The notes under the pieces were generated by a model that saw nothing but the letters and a program-made list of their open reading frames with translations, did no database searches and was not told where the DNA came from. A stretch of DNA of 53,340 bases from Acidimicrobiia bacterium. GTDB lineage: Bacteria; Actinomycetota; Acidimicrobiia; Acidimicrobiales; JANYDT01. A program made the position numbers and the translations under genes. This document shows, one piece after another, positions 17,977-27,073 of the stretch. The DNA lies in assembly GCA_025359845.1 (NCBI GenBank), contig JANYDT010000234.1, positions 1 through 53,340 on the forward strand, written 5' to 3'. Each line of letters opens with the position of its first letter. The first letter of the stretch is position 1.

Positions 17977-19013
17977 ATGTCGATCAACCCGCCTACCGTA
18001 CGCCAATCCCTACCGCTACCCCTCGGACGCCCTTCCCCTCAGGGGGCAGCAGCGCCCAGGACTCGCCACAAACGCGCAACTTATTACTGGGCAGACCCTG
18101 AGGAGGCTGGACGAGCTCGGTGACCGCGGGCGTCGTTGGCTCGACGGTCTGGATGGGTTGCTGGCCGAACTCGAATCGGCCTGGGACTGCCCCATTGATG
18201 ATCCAATCGACGGCGGGACGGCCGCGTTCGTGGCGACGGCCATCGATCGGGGCGGGCATGCGGCGATCGTGAAGGTCGCGATTCCGTCCGGCGGAGAGGG
18301 ATACTCGGATTTCGAAAACGAACTTCTCGTGCTGACGCTGGCGAAGCACCGTTCCTATGTCGATGTCCTCGAGGCTGACGTCGATCGCCGCGTGTTGCTG
18401 CTTGAACGGCTAGGCCAGCCCTTCACCGAAGCCGGCATGACCACAGGCCCAGATCGAAATACTTGGGGCCACGATGATGGACGGCTGGCGACGCGTGGAC
18501 TCGAACGTCGCGCTGCCGACCGGATATGAGCAGGGCGTGTGGCTCGGAGAGTTCATCCAGCGTCAATGGGACGAGCTCGATCACCCGTGCAGCCGGCAGG
18601 TGACCAGACGGGCTCTCGACTTCGTCGACAACCGACTGGCCCGATTCGACCTGTCAGGCGCGGTGCTCATTCACGGCGATGCCCACCCAGCCAACGTTCT
18701 GCACGACCTTGGCGGAACCGCGCCAACCGGGTTCAAGATGATCGATCCGGAAGGGATCGTGTCCGAACCAGCGCACGATCTCGCCATTCCCCTGCGCGGA
18801 TGGACCGACGAACTGATGGCTGGTCACGCACCGCAGCTGATTCTCCAGTGGTGCCATCAGCTCGCCGCCGCCACCGGCGTGGACCCGGTACCGATCTGGA
18901 AGTGGGCGTTCATCGAGCGCGTCTCCACGGGGCTGCTGCTCTCGCGCCTCGGAGACCCCAGAGGCTGCGACTTCCTCGACCTCGCCGGCCTGCTCGCCCC
19001 ACTACGCCCATAG
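17977..19013 (+). pseudogene. Aminoglycoside-phosphotransferase-family kinase, frameshifted
   Basis: GGAGGA lies 6 bases before an ATG at 17977 whose first codons (MSINPPTVRQSL) look like a family start, but that frame stops early. The N-lobe then appears in another frame from about 18100 (GRRWLDGLDGLLAELESAW, IVKVAIPSGG, LLLERLG). Near 18446 an extra G shifts the frame again, and the C-lobe continues with AQIEILGAT, VLIHGDAHPANVLH (catalytic HGDxHxxN) and MIDPEGIVSEPAHDLA (metal-binding Asp). So at least two lesions separate the start, N-lobe and C-lobe. The intact relative would be a small-molecule kinase (streptomycin 6-kinase-like). Confidence 0.7.
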
Positions 19014-19165
19014 CTCGACGCTCGCGGGATGGGCTGAACACGGCGGCCACCCCCACTTGACCGCGTTGCTCACCACCCCGCTTAGGCGACCGCGGAGGGG
19101 ACCCGGAAAAATCCCCCTTGCGCGCCACGCCTTGGCCGATAACGTGGCCTCGAGGGGACGAAACC

Positions 19166-20437
19166 ATGGACGAGAAAACGACGCTGTTCACATCACCGGC
19201 GCCCACGCCCGAACAGGTGGTGCGGGCCGAGGCCAAGCAATGGCCGGACGGGCTGCTTGAGCGCATGTTGGCCCTGCGGTTACCGTTGTGGAAGATCGAA
19301 GAGTCCCTATCAGCCGAAGGGTTTCCGACCCTCGACATGATCGAAAGCCAGGTGAGCGACCGCGAACGCCTCGCGTCTGGGCTCTTCATCCGAGAGGCGA
19401 CGTGGGAGGACGATGAACGATTGTCGGATCTCTTCGCCGACTCCAGCGAACGCCTCGGCGACTGGGACGTCACGGTGGAGCGCTCCCCCAATCCCTATGC
19501 CCAGCAACGGTTGCAGGAGAACTGGCACGTGAAGCTGCTCGAAGACCGCGGTGTCGCGCTCGGGGTCAACGTCCAAGCGGGGCGCAGTTCATTCATCGGC
19601 GGACGCCCCCTGTCGGTGGGCTGGATGGGCGGTTGGCGGGTGCGCAACGGCTTTCGTCGACTCGGCTATTCGAGCATGCTGCTCAACGCGCCGGGATCGG
19701 CCGCCGGCCACTTCGGCGTCGTGTCGTATTGGTACGTCCGGCTCGAGAACGGCATGGCGCAGTCATGGATCTCTCACGAGGTGACCGACGTGGCGGCCAC
19801 CAGCGGACGCGCCCTCGACAAGCTCACCGCCACCGTCCATCATCTCGATGCGACCACCGGGGGGCGACTCGACGGGCGCGTTCGCAGGGTCCGCCCCCAC
19901 GACCTGGCCCGGTGCGTCGAACTCATCAACGCCACGCACGGGGGCCTTGACCTATTCCGCCCCTACAGCGTCGAATCTCTGAGCGGCCGCCTCGATGACC
20001 TTTTCTGGGGCCCCAAACCACCGTTCATCGCCCGGGTCTACGACTGGGACGACATGGCGGTCCTCGAAGAAGATGGCGAGATCGTGGCCTGCGGCGGCTT
20101 GTGGGACCGCGGCCGCGACGTGCGCGAGCGATGGCGCAACCGCACGAGCGGCGAGGAGCGCACGGTCGACACCGCTTGTCTCATGGACTTCGGGTTCGCA
20201 CCGGGCCACGAAGGTGACATGGCCGCCCTCATCGGCCACCACCTGGCCGCCACGCGTGAACTCGGGCGGACCACGTTGAGCGCTCCCCTCGAGTTTCTTC
20301 CGTCGCTTGAGGCGAGGCTGCAATGGGTGAAACCCGAACCGGAGACGCGGCTACTCGAGGCGATGGGCTTCACCGTGGCCGATCAGCACATCGAGCCGGG
20401 AATCGCCCGCCCCTACACCGACTTGGCGTACTGGTGA
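19166..20437 (+). CDS. GNAT-like N-acetyltransferase (two-domain)
   Basis: A 423-residue protein with two GNAT-like halves: residues about 70-190, starting FIREATWEDDERLSDLF and containing VGWMGGWRVRNGFRRLGYSS, whose RxxGxxx acetyl-CoA-loop-like pattern is loose, and residues about 235-420 starting RRVRPHDLARCVELIN. ATG at 19166 is preceded by GAGGGGA at about 8 bases. The acetyl acceptor is unknown. It lies 67 bases upstream of the ABC exporter and could be the first gene of the NRPS region, though the gap allows a separate promoter. Confidence 0.6.
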   Translation: MDEKTTLFTSPAPTPEQVVRAEAKQWPDGLLERMLALRLPLWKIEESLSAEGFPTLDMIESQVSDRERLASGLFIREATWEDDERLSDLFADSSERLGDWDVTVERSPNPYAQQRLQENWHVKLLEDRGVALGVNVQAGRSSFIGGRPLSVGWMGGWRVRNGFRRLGYSSMLLNAPGSAAGHFGVVSYWYVRLENGMAQSWISHEVTDVAATSGRALDKLTATVHHLDATTGGRLDGRVRRVRPHDLARCVELINATHGGLDLFRPYSVESLSGRLDDLFWGPKPPFIARVYDWDDMAVLEEDGEIVACGGLWDRGRDVRERWRNRTSGEERTVDTACLMDFGFAPGHEGDMAALIGHHLAATRELGRTTLSAPLEFLPSLEARLQWVKPEPETRLLEAMGFTVADQHIEPGIARPYTDLAYW

Positions 20438-20504
20438 GCGCTACTGGCGACCCAGCCCGCCCGACGAGCCTGCGCCAGCCCCTTCCCACAAGCCCAAAGA
20501 GCCC

Positions 20505-22322
20505 ATGAAGCCCAGCAAGGGCGAGGGCATGGGCCCGACCTACCGCCGCACGTGGCAGTTCATGGGCGAGTTCCGCTCCGGGATCACGGGCGCGGTGGGC
20601 ACGTCATTGCTCGCGTCCATCGCGTTCGCGCTGCTGCCCTGGCCCATCCGCTATCTGATCGACGACGTATTGCTCGGCGACAAGTTGCGCCTCGGCCCAC
20701 TGGGCTCATACGTCACGCGCACGACCGCCCAGAAGATCGCGGCCGGCACGGCACTGGCCGGGGCGTATTTACTCATCCAGCTCATCGCCGCCCTCGTGAT
20801 GTCGATCAGTTTTTACCTATTCGCCAAAGTGGCGCTCCGAATGATCCACACCATCCGCGGCCGAATGTTGCGCCATCTGCGCAAACTTTCGCTCGGCTTT
20901 CACGCCAATCGGTCATCGGGCGAGCTCATCTTTCGTTCGATCAACGATGCCCGATCGATTCAAGAGGTGATGATCTTCGGCGTCCAGGCCTGGATTACAC
21001 CCCTCTTCCAGATCATCCTCATGGTGGCGCTCATGGGGTCGCTCGACTGGCTGCTCACCCTCGTCGCGGTGGCGGTCGCGCCCTTCCTGCTGTGGACGAT
21101 AAGGCACCTCACCGCCCGCATCCAGTCATCATCCGAAGAGTCGCGGGCCCATCTCGGTCGCCTCACCGGGCTAATCGAGCAGACGCTCGGATCGATGCGA
21201 GCAGTACAAGTCTTCGGCAAGGAGTCGAAGGAGGGCGACCGTTTCGACGAGACCAGCGAGAAGTTCATCGCCGCCCAATTGCGCTTCCGGATGGCCGAGC
21301 AGGTGCTCTCGGTGGCCACGATGCTCATCACTGGCCTTGGTACCGCGGCCGTGTTGCTGGTGGCGGTGCACAGGGTGCTCGGCGGCGCCGTGACCGTCGG
21401 GGCCCTATGGATCTTTCTGTCGTATATGCAGCGCATCTACGAGCTGCTCCAGCGCAACCTGGCCACGTTCGGAATGCTGCAAGACTCCGTTGTCGGGGTG
21501 GGCCGTGCCTTCGCGGTGCTCGATACATTGCCGGCCATTACCGACAAACCGGGTGCCGCGCCCATCCAACCATTTATCAAAGGGATCGAACTACGCGAAG
21601 TTGGCTTGACCTATGACCGAGACCCCGTTTTGCAGGAAGTAAATCTCGAAATTGCTAGAGGGCGGACGGTTGCGCTGGTCGGCGAGACCGGGTCGGGCAA
21701 GACGTCGATCCTCAACCTGATCCCCCGGCTCTACGACGTGTCGGCGGGGTCGGTACTCATCGACGGCGTCGATGTCCGCGACGTCCAACTCGCATCGCTG
21801 CGCGACCTGGTCAGCGTCGTGCCCCAGGAGCCACTCCTCTTCTCCGGCACCATCCGCGAGAACATCCTCTACGGCCGCCTCGACGCGTCCGACCGCGAAC
21901 TCGAGGACGCAGCCCGCTCCGCCAGAGCCCACGATTTCGTCGTGGCCCTTCCCGACGCGTACCTCACCGAGGTCGGCGATCGGGGCACCAAGTTGTCGTT
22001 GGGTCAACAGCAGCGCATCGCCCTCGCCCGGGCCTTCCTCAAGGATGCCCCCATCCTGCTGCTCGACGAGCCCACGGCGGCCCTCGATCTGCGCACCGAG
22101 GCCGACCTGCTCGACGGCCTGGCCCGCCTCATGGACGGCCGCACGGTGGTGATCGTCGCCCATCGCCTCTCGACGGTGCGCCACGCCGATGCCATCCACG
22201 TGCTCGACCAGGGCCGCATCGTCGAGTCGGGCACCCACGACGCGCTGCTCGCCCTCGACGGCCGCTACGCCCGACTCTGGAACTCGGGCGCCGCGGCTGG
22301 GGCACGCTCCCACGCGCGGTAG
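20505..22322 (+). CDS. ABC exporter (fused membrane and ATPase domains)
   Basis: A 605-residue half-transporter of the MsbA/lipid-drug exporter type. Six membrane helices span about residues 20-310. The ATPase half has Walker A GETGSGKTS (Lys399), Q-loop PQEPLLFSGTIREN, signature LSLGQQQR (a Leu-Ser-Leu-Gly variant), Walker B ILLLDEPTAALD (Asp near 521) and the switch histidine in AHRLST. Works as a homodimer or with an unseen partner. It is followed within 31 bases by the ASCH-like gene and then by the Pls/PosA-type NRPS, so export of that product is a reasonable inference. Confidence 0.92.
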   Translation: MKPSKGEGMGPTYRRTWQFMGEFRSGITGAVGTSLLASIAFALLPWPIRYLIDDVLLGDKLRLGPLGSYVTRTTAQKIAAGTALAGAYLLIQLIAALVMSISFYLFAKVALRMIHTIRGRMLRHLRKLSLGFHANRSSGELIFRSINDARSIQEVMIFGVQAWITPLFQIILMVALMGSLDWLLTLVAVAVAPFLLWTIRHLTARIQSSSEESRAHLGRLTGLIEQTLGSMRAVQVFGKESKEGDRFDETSEKFIAAQLRFRMAEQVLSVATMLITGLGTAAVLLVAVHRVLGGAVTVGALWIFLSYMQRIYELLQRNLATFGMLQDSVVGVGRAFAVLDTLPAITDKPGAAPIQPFIKGIELREVGLTYDRDPVLQEVNLEIARGRTVALVGETGSGKTSILNLIPRLYDVSAGSVLIDGVDVRDVQLASLRDLVSVVPQEPLLFSGTIRENILYGRLDASDRELEDAARSARAHDFVVALPDAYLTEVGDRGTKLSLGQQQRIALARAFLKDAPILLLDEPTAALDLRTEADLLDGLARLMDGRTVVIVAHRLSTVRHADAIHVLDQGRIVESGTHDALLALDGRYARLWNSGAAAGARSHAR

Positions 22323-22352
22323 ATGCAAGAGGCGAGGTGCCAAGCTGGACGG

Positions 22353-22988
22353 ATGCTGCTCACACTGAAGGTTCTCGAGGAGATCCAGGCCGCACGAGTC
22401 GACCTCGTATTCCGCCGGTGGCGCAAGCCCACCGTGAAGACCGGCGGACGGTTGCGAACGGCCATCGGAGAGCTGGCCATCGGCGCCGTTGAAGTGGTGG
22501 ACCCCGCCGCGATCACCGACGCCGAGGCCCGCCGCGCCGGCTTCGCGGACGGCGACCAACTGCGCGCCGAGCTGTTCCGGCAACGGCCCGCGACCGCTAC
22601 CCGGGGCCGAACCGCTCAGCCGACCGAGGCCAGCTTGATCTACAGAGTCGAAGTGATGTTCGCCGGCGCCGACAGTCGACTGGCTATGCGCGAGAGCTTG
22701 CTCGGCGACGACGAACTCGCCGGCCTCGTCGCCCGCCTACAGCGAATCGATGAACGCTCGGCTCTCGGCCCGTGGACCGCTCGGGTGCTGGGTCTCATCG
22801 CAACGTGGCCGGCGCGTCGCGCCCCGGAGCTGGCCGAGATGGAAGGCCGAGAGACCATCGCCTTCAAGACCGACGTTCGCAAACTCAAAGAACTCGGGCT
22901 CACAGAGAGCCTTCGAATCGGCTACCGCCTCTCACCGCGCGGAGAGCAGGTTCTCGCCTCGATGCGCGCCATGGCCACAGGACACTAG
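22353..22988 (+). CDS. ASCH/PUA-like protein with a C-terminal winged-helix-like region
   Basis: A 211-residue protein starting MLLTLKVLEEIQAARVDLVF at 22353. The first ~75 residues (FRRWRKPTVKTGGRLRTAIG, then ITDAEARRAGF) follow the ASCH fold pattern, which is used in RNA or modified-nucleoside binding. The end (about 130-211) looks like a small helical or winged-helix domain with LKELGLTESLRIGYRLSPRG. I do not know the function. It lies between the exporter (30 bases upstream) and the NRPS (11 bases downstream), so a shared transcript is likely, though a functional link is not shown. Confidence 0.55.
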   Translation: MLLTLKVLEEIQAARVDLVFRRWRKPTVKTGGRLRTAIGELAIGAVEVVDPAAITDAEARRAGFADGDQLRAELFRQRPATATRGRTAQPTEASLIYRVEVMFAGADSRLAMRESLLGDDELAGLVARLQRIDERSALGPWTARVLGLIATWPARRAPELAEMEGRETIAFKTDVRKLKELGLTESLRIGYRLSPRGEQVLASMRAMATGH

Positions 22989-22999
22989 GAGAAGAGCAA

Positions 23000-25900
23000 G
23001 TGCTTGAGGCCAGTTCGTCGAACGAACGTCTGAGTGGACATGAGACGTTGGTCTCGTTATTCGCGGCGTCGGTTGAGTCGCATCGGGACCGTATGGCGGT
23101 GATGTTCGAGGGCTGCTCGCTCACTTACGGTGAACTCGACGGGCGGGCCGATGAGCTTGCGGTGCGGTTGCGGGCCGCGGGGATCGGGCCGGGCGATCTG
23201 GTCGGGGTATGGCTGCCCCGGTCTCCTGCGGTGTATGTGGCGATACTCGGAGTGTTGAAGGCGGGGGCGGGGTACGTTCCCTGTGATGAGGACACCCCCG
23301 GCGATCGGGTGGTCCTGGTGCTTCGGGACTGCGAGGCGGCGGCGCTCGTCTCGATTGCGGGTCTGACGTCGACAATCCAGGGGTTGTTGCCGGAGTGCGT
23401 GCTGATGGGTGCGGGTTCCGGCGGCGTACTTGACGGATCTCGACTGGTCGGGCGCGGGTCACCGGACCGGCCCCGACAGGGCGCTCGGCGCGAGTTGCAG
23501 CCGAGCGACACGGCGTATGTGATCTATACGTCGGGTTCGACGGGCCGACCCAAGGGCGTTGTGGTATCGCACGCCAACGTGATGGCGTTTATCGATGCTG
23601 AGGCCCAGGTGTTCGATGTGGCCGCGGACGATCGCGTGTGGCAGGGTTTTTCCGTCTCGTTTGACGCTTCCGTCGAAGAACTGTGGTTGGCCTGGCGCAC
23701 CGGCGCCGCGTTGGTGTGCGCCACCAAGGACATGGTGCGATCCGGGCCGGACTTGGCCGAGGTCCTAGGCGCGCACGGCGTGACGGTGCTGTCGTGCGTA
23801 CCGACTTTGTTGGGCATGTTCGACGGCGACCTGCCCGGAGTTCGTTTGCTCATCCTGGGCGGAGAGGCATGCGCGGCTGAGGTGGCCCGTCGATGGTGTC
23901 GGCCGGGTCGTCGCGTCGTGAATACGTACGGTCCGACGGAGACCACGGTGGTTGCGACATGGGCGGAGTTGGGCCCGGACCGCCCGGTCCGTATCGGTGT
24001 GGGATTGCCGGGGTACCAGACGTGGGTGGTGAGTCCAGAACTCGACGTCGTCGCTGACGGCGTCGTCGGCGAACTGGTGGTGGGCGGCCCAGCGGTCACA
24101 CAGGGTTATCTCGGACGTCCGAAACTCACCGCGGAGAAGTTCATTCGCCCCGTGTGGGCAACCGGAGAACGGGTATATCGAACCGGGGACCTGGTGCGCG
24201 TCGATGCCGCCGGCGACTTGGAGTTCCTCGGCCGGATCGATGATCAGGTGAAACTGCGCGGCTATCGCATCGAACTGGGCGAAGTGGATGCGGCCTTGCA
24301 GGAACTGCCCGGAGTGGCGGCCGCAACCTCGACGGTGCACCGGCACGGGAATGCTGACGTGCTTGTCGGGTATGTCCGGCTTCGCCCCGACGCCGTGTTT
24401 GACGAGATCGAAGCCCGCCGCCAACTGGGTTCAACCTTGACCGGGGCCATGGTACCCGGCCGGTTCGTCGTGGTCGAAGAGTTCCCTCGTCTCACGAGCG
24501 GCAAGATCGACCGCAAGGCGCTGCCTGAGCCGTCCAAAGCTGCGGTCGCGGATGACAACCTGCTCGATCTGTTCAATGCGGAGAGCTGGACCGAGGTGGA
24601 ACTGGAGTTGCGGGCAGCCTACGCACGGGTCCTGCCGGGGGTTAGCGTCACCCGTACCACGAACTTCTTTGCCAGTGGCGGTGACTCGCTGGCGGCAACA
24701 GAGTTCGTTTCGGGGTTGCGCGATTCGAGCCGGTTCCGTTCGGTGTCGGTCCGAGATCTTTACCGGAATCCCGTGCTCAGCTCCCTCGCCGCGCATCTCG
24801 AGACGATGGGGACGCCGCCGACGCCAGGGGCTGCCCGGGTCGTCTCGGAGGAAGATTTGAGGAAAAGCGACCCCCCCGAAGACCAGGACCATGCCGGTGT
24901 CTCCAGCCTTCGATATGGGGTGTGCGGACTAGTGCAGACACTCGCCTTGTATCCCTTATTGGCCATCATGAGCCCGCCATGGATGATCACGTTCGTAGCG
25001 TTCTACGGGATTTCCCAACAGAACAGTCAACACCGGGTGAGCGTTGCCGCTCTGTTCGGTGTGCTGGTCTTGTCGGCGAGTACACCAGTGCGTATGGCGC
25101 TTTGCGTCGCCACGAAATGGGTAGTCCTCGGCCGGGTCAGACCGGGCCGTTACCGACTGTGGGGCGCCTACTATTTGCGGTTCTGGTTCGTGAACCGCGT
25201 GCAGGACATGCTGAGCTTCGATCAGCTACGCGGTACACCGCTCATGAACACCTACTTGAAGCTCATGGGAGCGTCCGTCGGCGAGGGTGCACACTGCGCG
25301 ACCGACGATATCCGCGTTCCCGATCTGCTCCGGATCGGACGCAATTCAACCGTCGATCACGACGCCATGCTCGTTGGCTACCAGATCAGCGATGGGTGGC
25401 TCCATATCGGGCGTATCACTATCGGTGACGGCGCTCGGGTCGGGGTGCGCGCCGCCATGGCCTACGACACCGAACTCGGGGCCGGGGCCGAACTCGGTGA
25501 CGGCGCGATGCTCAGCTCCGGGGCTTCGGTGCCGCCTGCGCAACACTGGACCGGTTCACCGGCCCGCCCCGCCGGTGCCCTGTCCGACTCTTGGCCGTCA
25601 TCGCCCCCACCAGAGACCAAGCGACCAAGACTCGGATATTCGGTCGGCTTCACGATCTTATCGCTGATCCCCGTCATTGCAGTGCTTCCCGAAGCGGCGC
25701 TCTTCGGTTACATCGACGACCGGTTCTGCGATTTTACAAAAGGGTACTGGGACATTTGGAAACTTGTCGTGACCGCACCGATCGCCGCCCTGACGTTCAT
25801 AGTCACGTTGAGCATGCTGATCGCGGTCATCAAACGCGTCGCGATGCCCGTGATAGAAGCCGGTCTCTACCCTCTCCACAGTAATTGGCACGTCCGCAAA

Positions 25901-27073
25901 TGGTTCACCGACTCGCTGTTGCACCTCAGCCTCGATCTGTTGTTTCCTATGTACGGGTCGCTATATCTTCCGCCCTGGCTGAGGCTCATGGGCGCACGAT
26001 TGGGCCGTGATGTGGAACTCTCGACCGCCTCGGACCTGAACCCGGACCTCATCGATATTGGCCAAGGCGCGTTTGTGGCCGACAACGTGTCTCTCGGAGC
26101 GTCCAGCACCCATCGAGGCTGGGTTCGCCTCGACTCGGTGCGGATCGGCCGCAACAGCTTCGTCGGTAACAGTGCCGTCGTCCCAGCGGGGACCGAACTC
26201 GGCGACGACGTGCTCATCGGTGTCCAGTCAATGCCACCTTCCGACCGCATCGCGGCCGCCCGCAAAGACTCCTCATGGCTCGGCATCCCTCCGATCGAAC
26301 TCCCGACCCGGTCGCGGTCTACTGACTTCGCCGAACAACTCACCTACCAGCCGACCACTCGCCGCAAAGCGCTTCGGGCCTTTATCGAGTTCTGGCGGAT
26401 CATCACCCCTCTCACCCTTGTGACGATTGGATCACTCATGCTGCTGCTCGTCGCCGAAGACCTCGCCGACCGCCGGTACGGAATGAGGCTCACGCTCGTC
26501 TTGTTCCCGCTGCTACTCGGAGCAATGGGACTTCTGCTCGCCTTGATCGTCGTCGCCGCGAAGTGGATCCTGGTTGGGCGCTACCGGCCCCAGGAACGGC
26601 CCTTGTGGGACAACTTCGTCTGGCGCAGCGAGTTTGTCAACGCGCTCCATGAGAACGTCGCGATGGGCGTCGCGGGCCAACTCGTGGTCGGCACACCAAT
26701 GCTGGCGATTTACTTGCGAGCGATGGGCGCCCACATCGGCCGCCGGACTTGTCTGGAGTCGAGTTACCTCACGGAATTCGACCTCGTGCACATCGACGAC
26801 GAAGTCGCCCTCAACCAACACGCCGACGTGCAAACCCACCTTTTCGAGGACCGCGTCATGAGAATGTCGACAGTTCACCTCCAGCCCGGCTCGTCGGTCG
26901 GCCCCCGGTCCATTGTGCTCTACGACGCCACGCTGGGCAGGGGCGCCCGCATCGACGCGCAGTCGTTGGTAATGAAAGGCGAACGCATCCCCGCACATAG
27001 CCACTGGCACGGCTCACCGGCCGAACCCGTGACCCCACAACCCCAGACGGTCGAGCCGGCCCATCCCCGATGA
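23000..27073 (+). CDS. Pls/PosA-type membrane non-ribosomal peptide synthetase
   Basis: A 1357-residue protein. Residues about 20-520 are an adenylation domain: A3 motif YTSGSTGRPKG at 176-186, SFDASVEELW (A4, with the amino-group-binding Asp), NTYGPTETT (A5), GRIDDQVKLRGYRIE near 411 (A8) and SGKIDRKALP (A10 lysine). A carrier domain follows with GGDSL, Ser563 carrying phosphopantetheine. The remaining ~720 residues alternate hydrophobic helices with three hexapeptide-repeat (left-handed beta-helix) domains near 745-855, 990-1080 and 1225-1350, the architecture of epsilon-poly-L-lysine synthetase-like enzymes (TIGR02353 terminal domains). No condensation or thioesterase domain is seen. GTG start with AGGAGA 7 bases upstream. 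Confidence 0.9.
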   Translation: MLEASSSNERLSGHETLVSLFAASVESHRDRMAVMFEGCSLTYGELDGRADELAVRLRAAGIGPGDLVGVWLPRSPAVYVAILGVLKAGAGYVPCDEDTPGDRVVLVLRDCEAAALVSIAGLTSTIQGLLPECVLMGAGSGGVLDGSRLVGRGSPDRPRQGARRELQPSDTAYVIYTSGSTGRPKGVVVSHANVMAFIDAEAQVFDVAADDRVWQGFSVSFDASVEELWLAWRTGAALVCATKDMVRSGPDLAEVLGAHGVTVLSCVPTLLGMFDGDLPGVRLLILGGEACAAEVARRWCRPGRRVVNTYGPTETTVVATWAELGPDRPVRIGVGLPGYQTWVVSPELDVVADGVVGELVVGGPAVTQGYLGRPKLTAEKFIRPVWATGERVYRTGDLVRVDAAGDLEFLGRIDDQVKLRGYRIELGEVDAALQELPGVAAATSTVHRHGNADVLVGYVRLRPDAVFDEIEARRQLGSTLTGAMVPGRFVVVEEFPRLTSGKIDRKALPEPSKAAVADDNLLDLFNAESWTEVELELRAAYARVLPGVSVTRTTNFFASGGDSLAATEFVSGLRDSSRFRSVSVRDLYRNPVLSSLAAHLETMGTPPTPGAARVVSEEDLRKSDPPEDQDHAGVSSLRYGVCGLVQTLALYPLLAIMSPPWMITFVAFYGISQQNSQHRVSVAALFGVLVLSASTPVRMALCVATKWVVLGRVRPGRYRLWGAYYLRFWFVNRVQDMLSFDQLRGTPLMNTYLKLMGASVGEGAHCATDDIRVPDLLRIGRNSTVDHDAMLVGYQISDGWLHIGRITIGDGARVGVRAAMAYDTELGAGAELGDGAMLSSGASVPPAQHWTGSPARPAGALSDSWPSSPPPETKRPRLGYSVGFTILSLIPVIAVLPEAALFGYIDDRFCDFTKGYWDIWKLVVTAPIAALTFIVTLSMLIAVIKRVAMPVIEAGLYPLHSNWHVRKWFTDSLLHLSLDLLFPMYGSLYLPPWLRLMGARLGRDVELSTASDLNPDLIDIGQGAFVADNVSLGASSTHRGWVRLDSVRIGRNSFVGNSAVVPAGTELGDDVLIGVQSMPPSDRIAAARKDSSWLGIPPIELPTRSRSTDFAEQLTYQPTTRRKALRAFIEFWRIITPLTLVTIGSLMLLLVAEDLADRRYGMRLTLVLFPLLLGAMGLLLALIVVAAKWILVGRYRPQERPLWDNFVWRSEFVNALHENVAMGVAGQLVVGTPMLAIYLRAMGAHIGRRTCLESSYLTEFDLVHIDDEVALNQHADVQTHLFEDRVMRMSTVHLQPGSSVGPRSIVLYDATLGRGARIDAQSLVMKGERIPAHSHWHGSPAEPVTPQPQTVEPAHPR

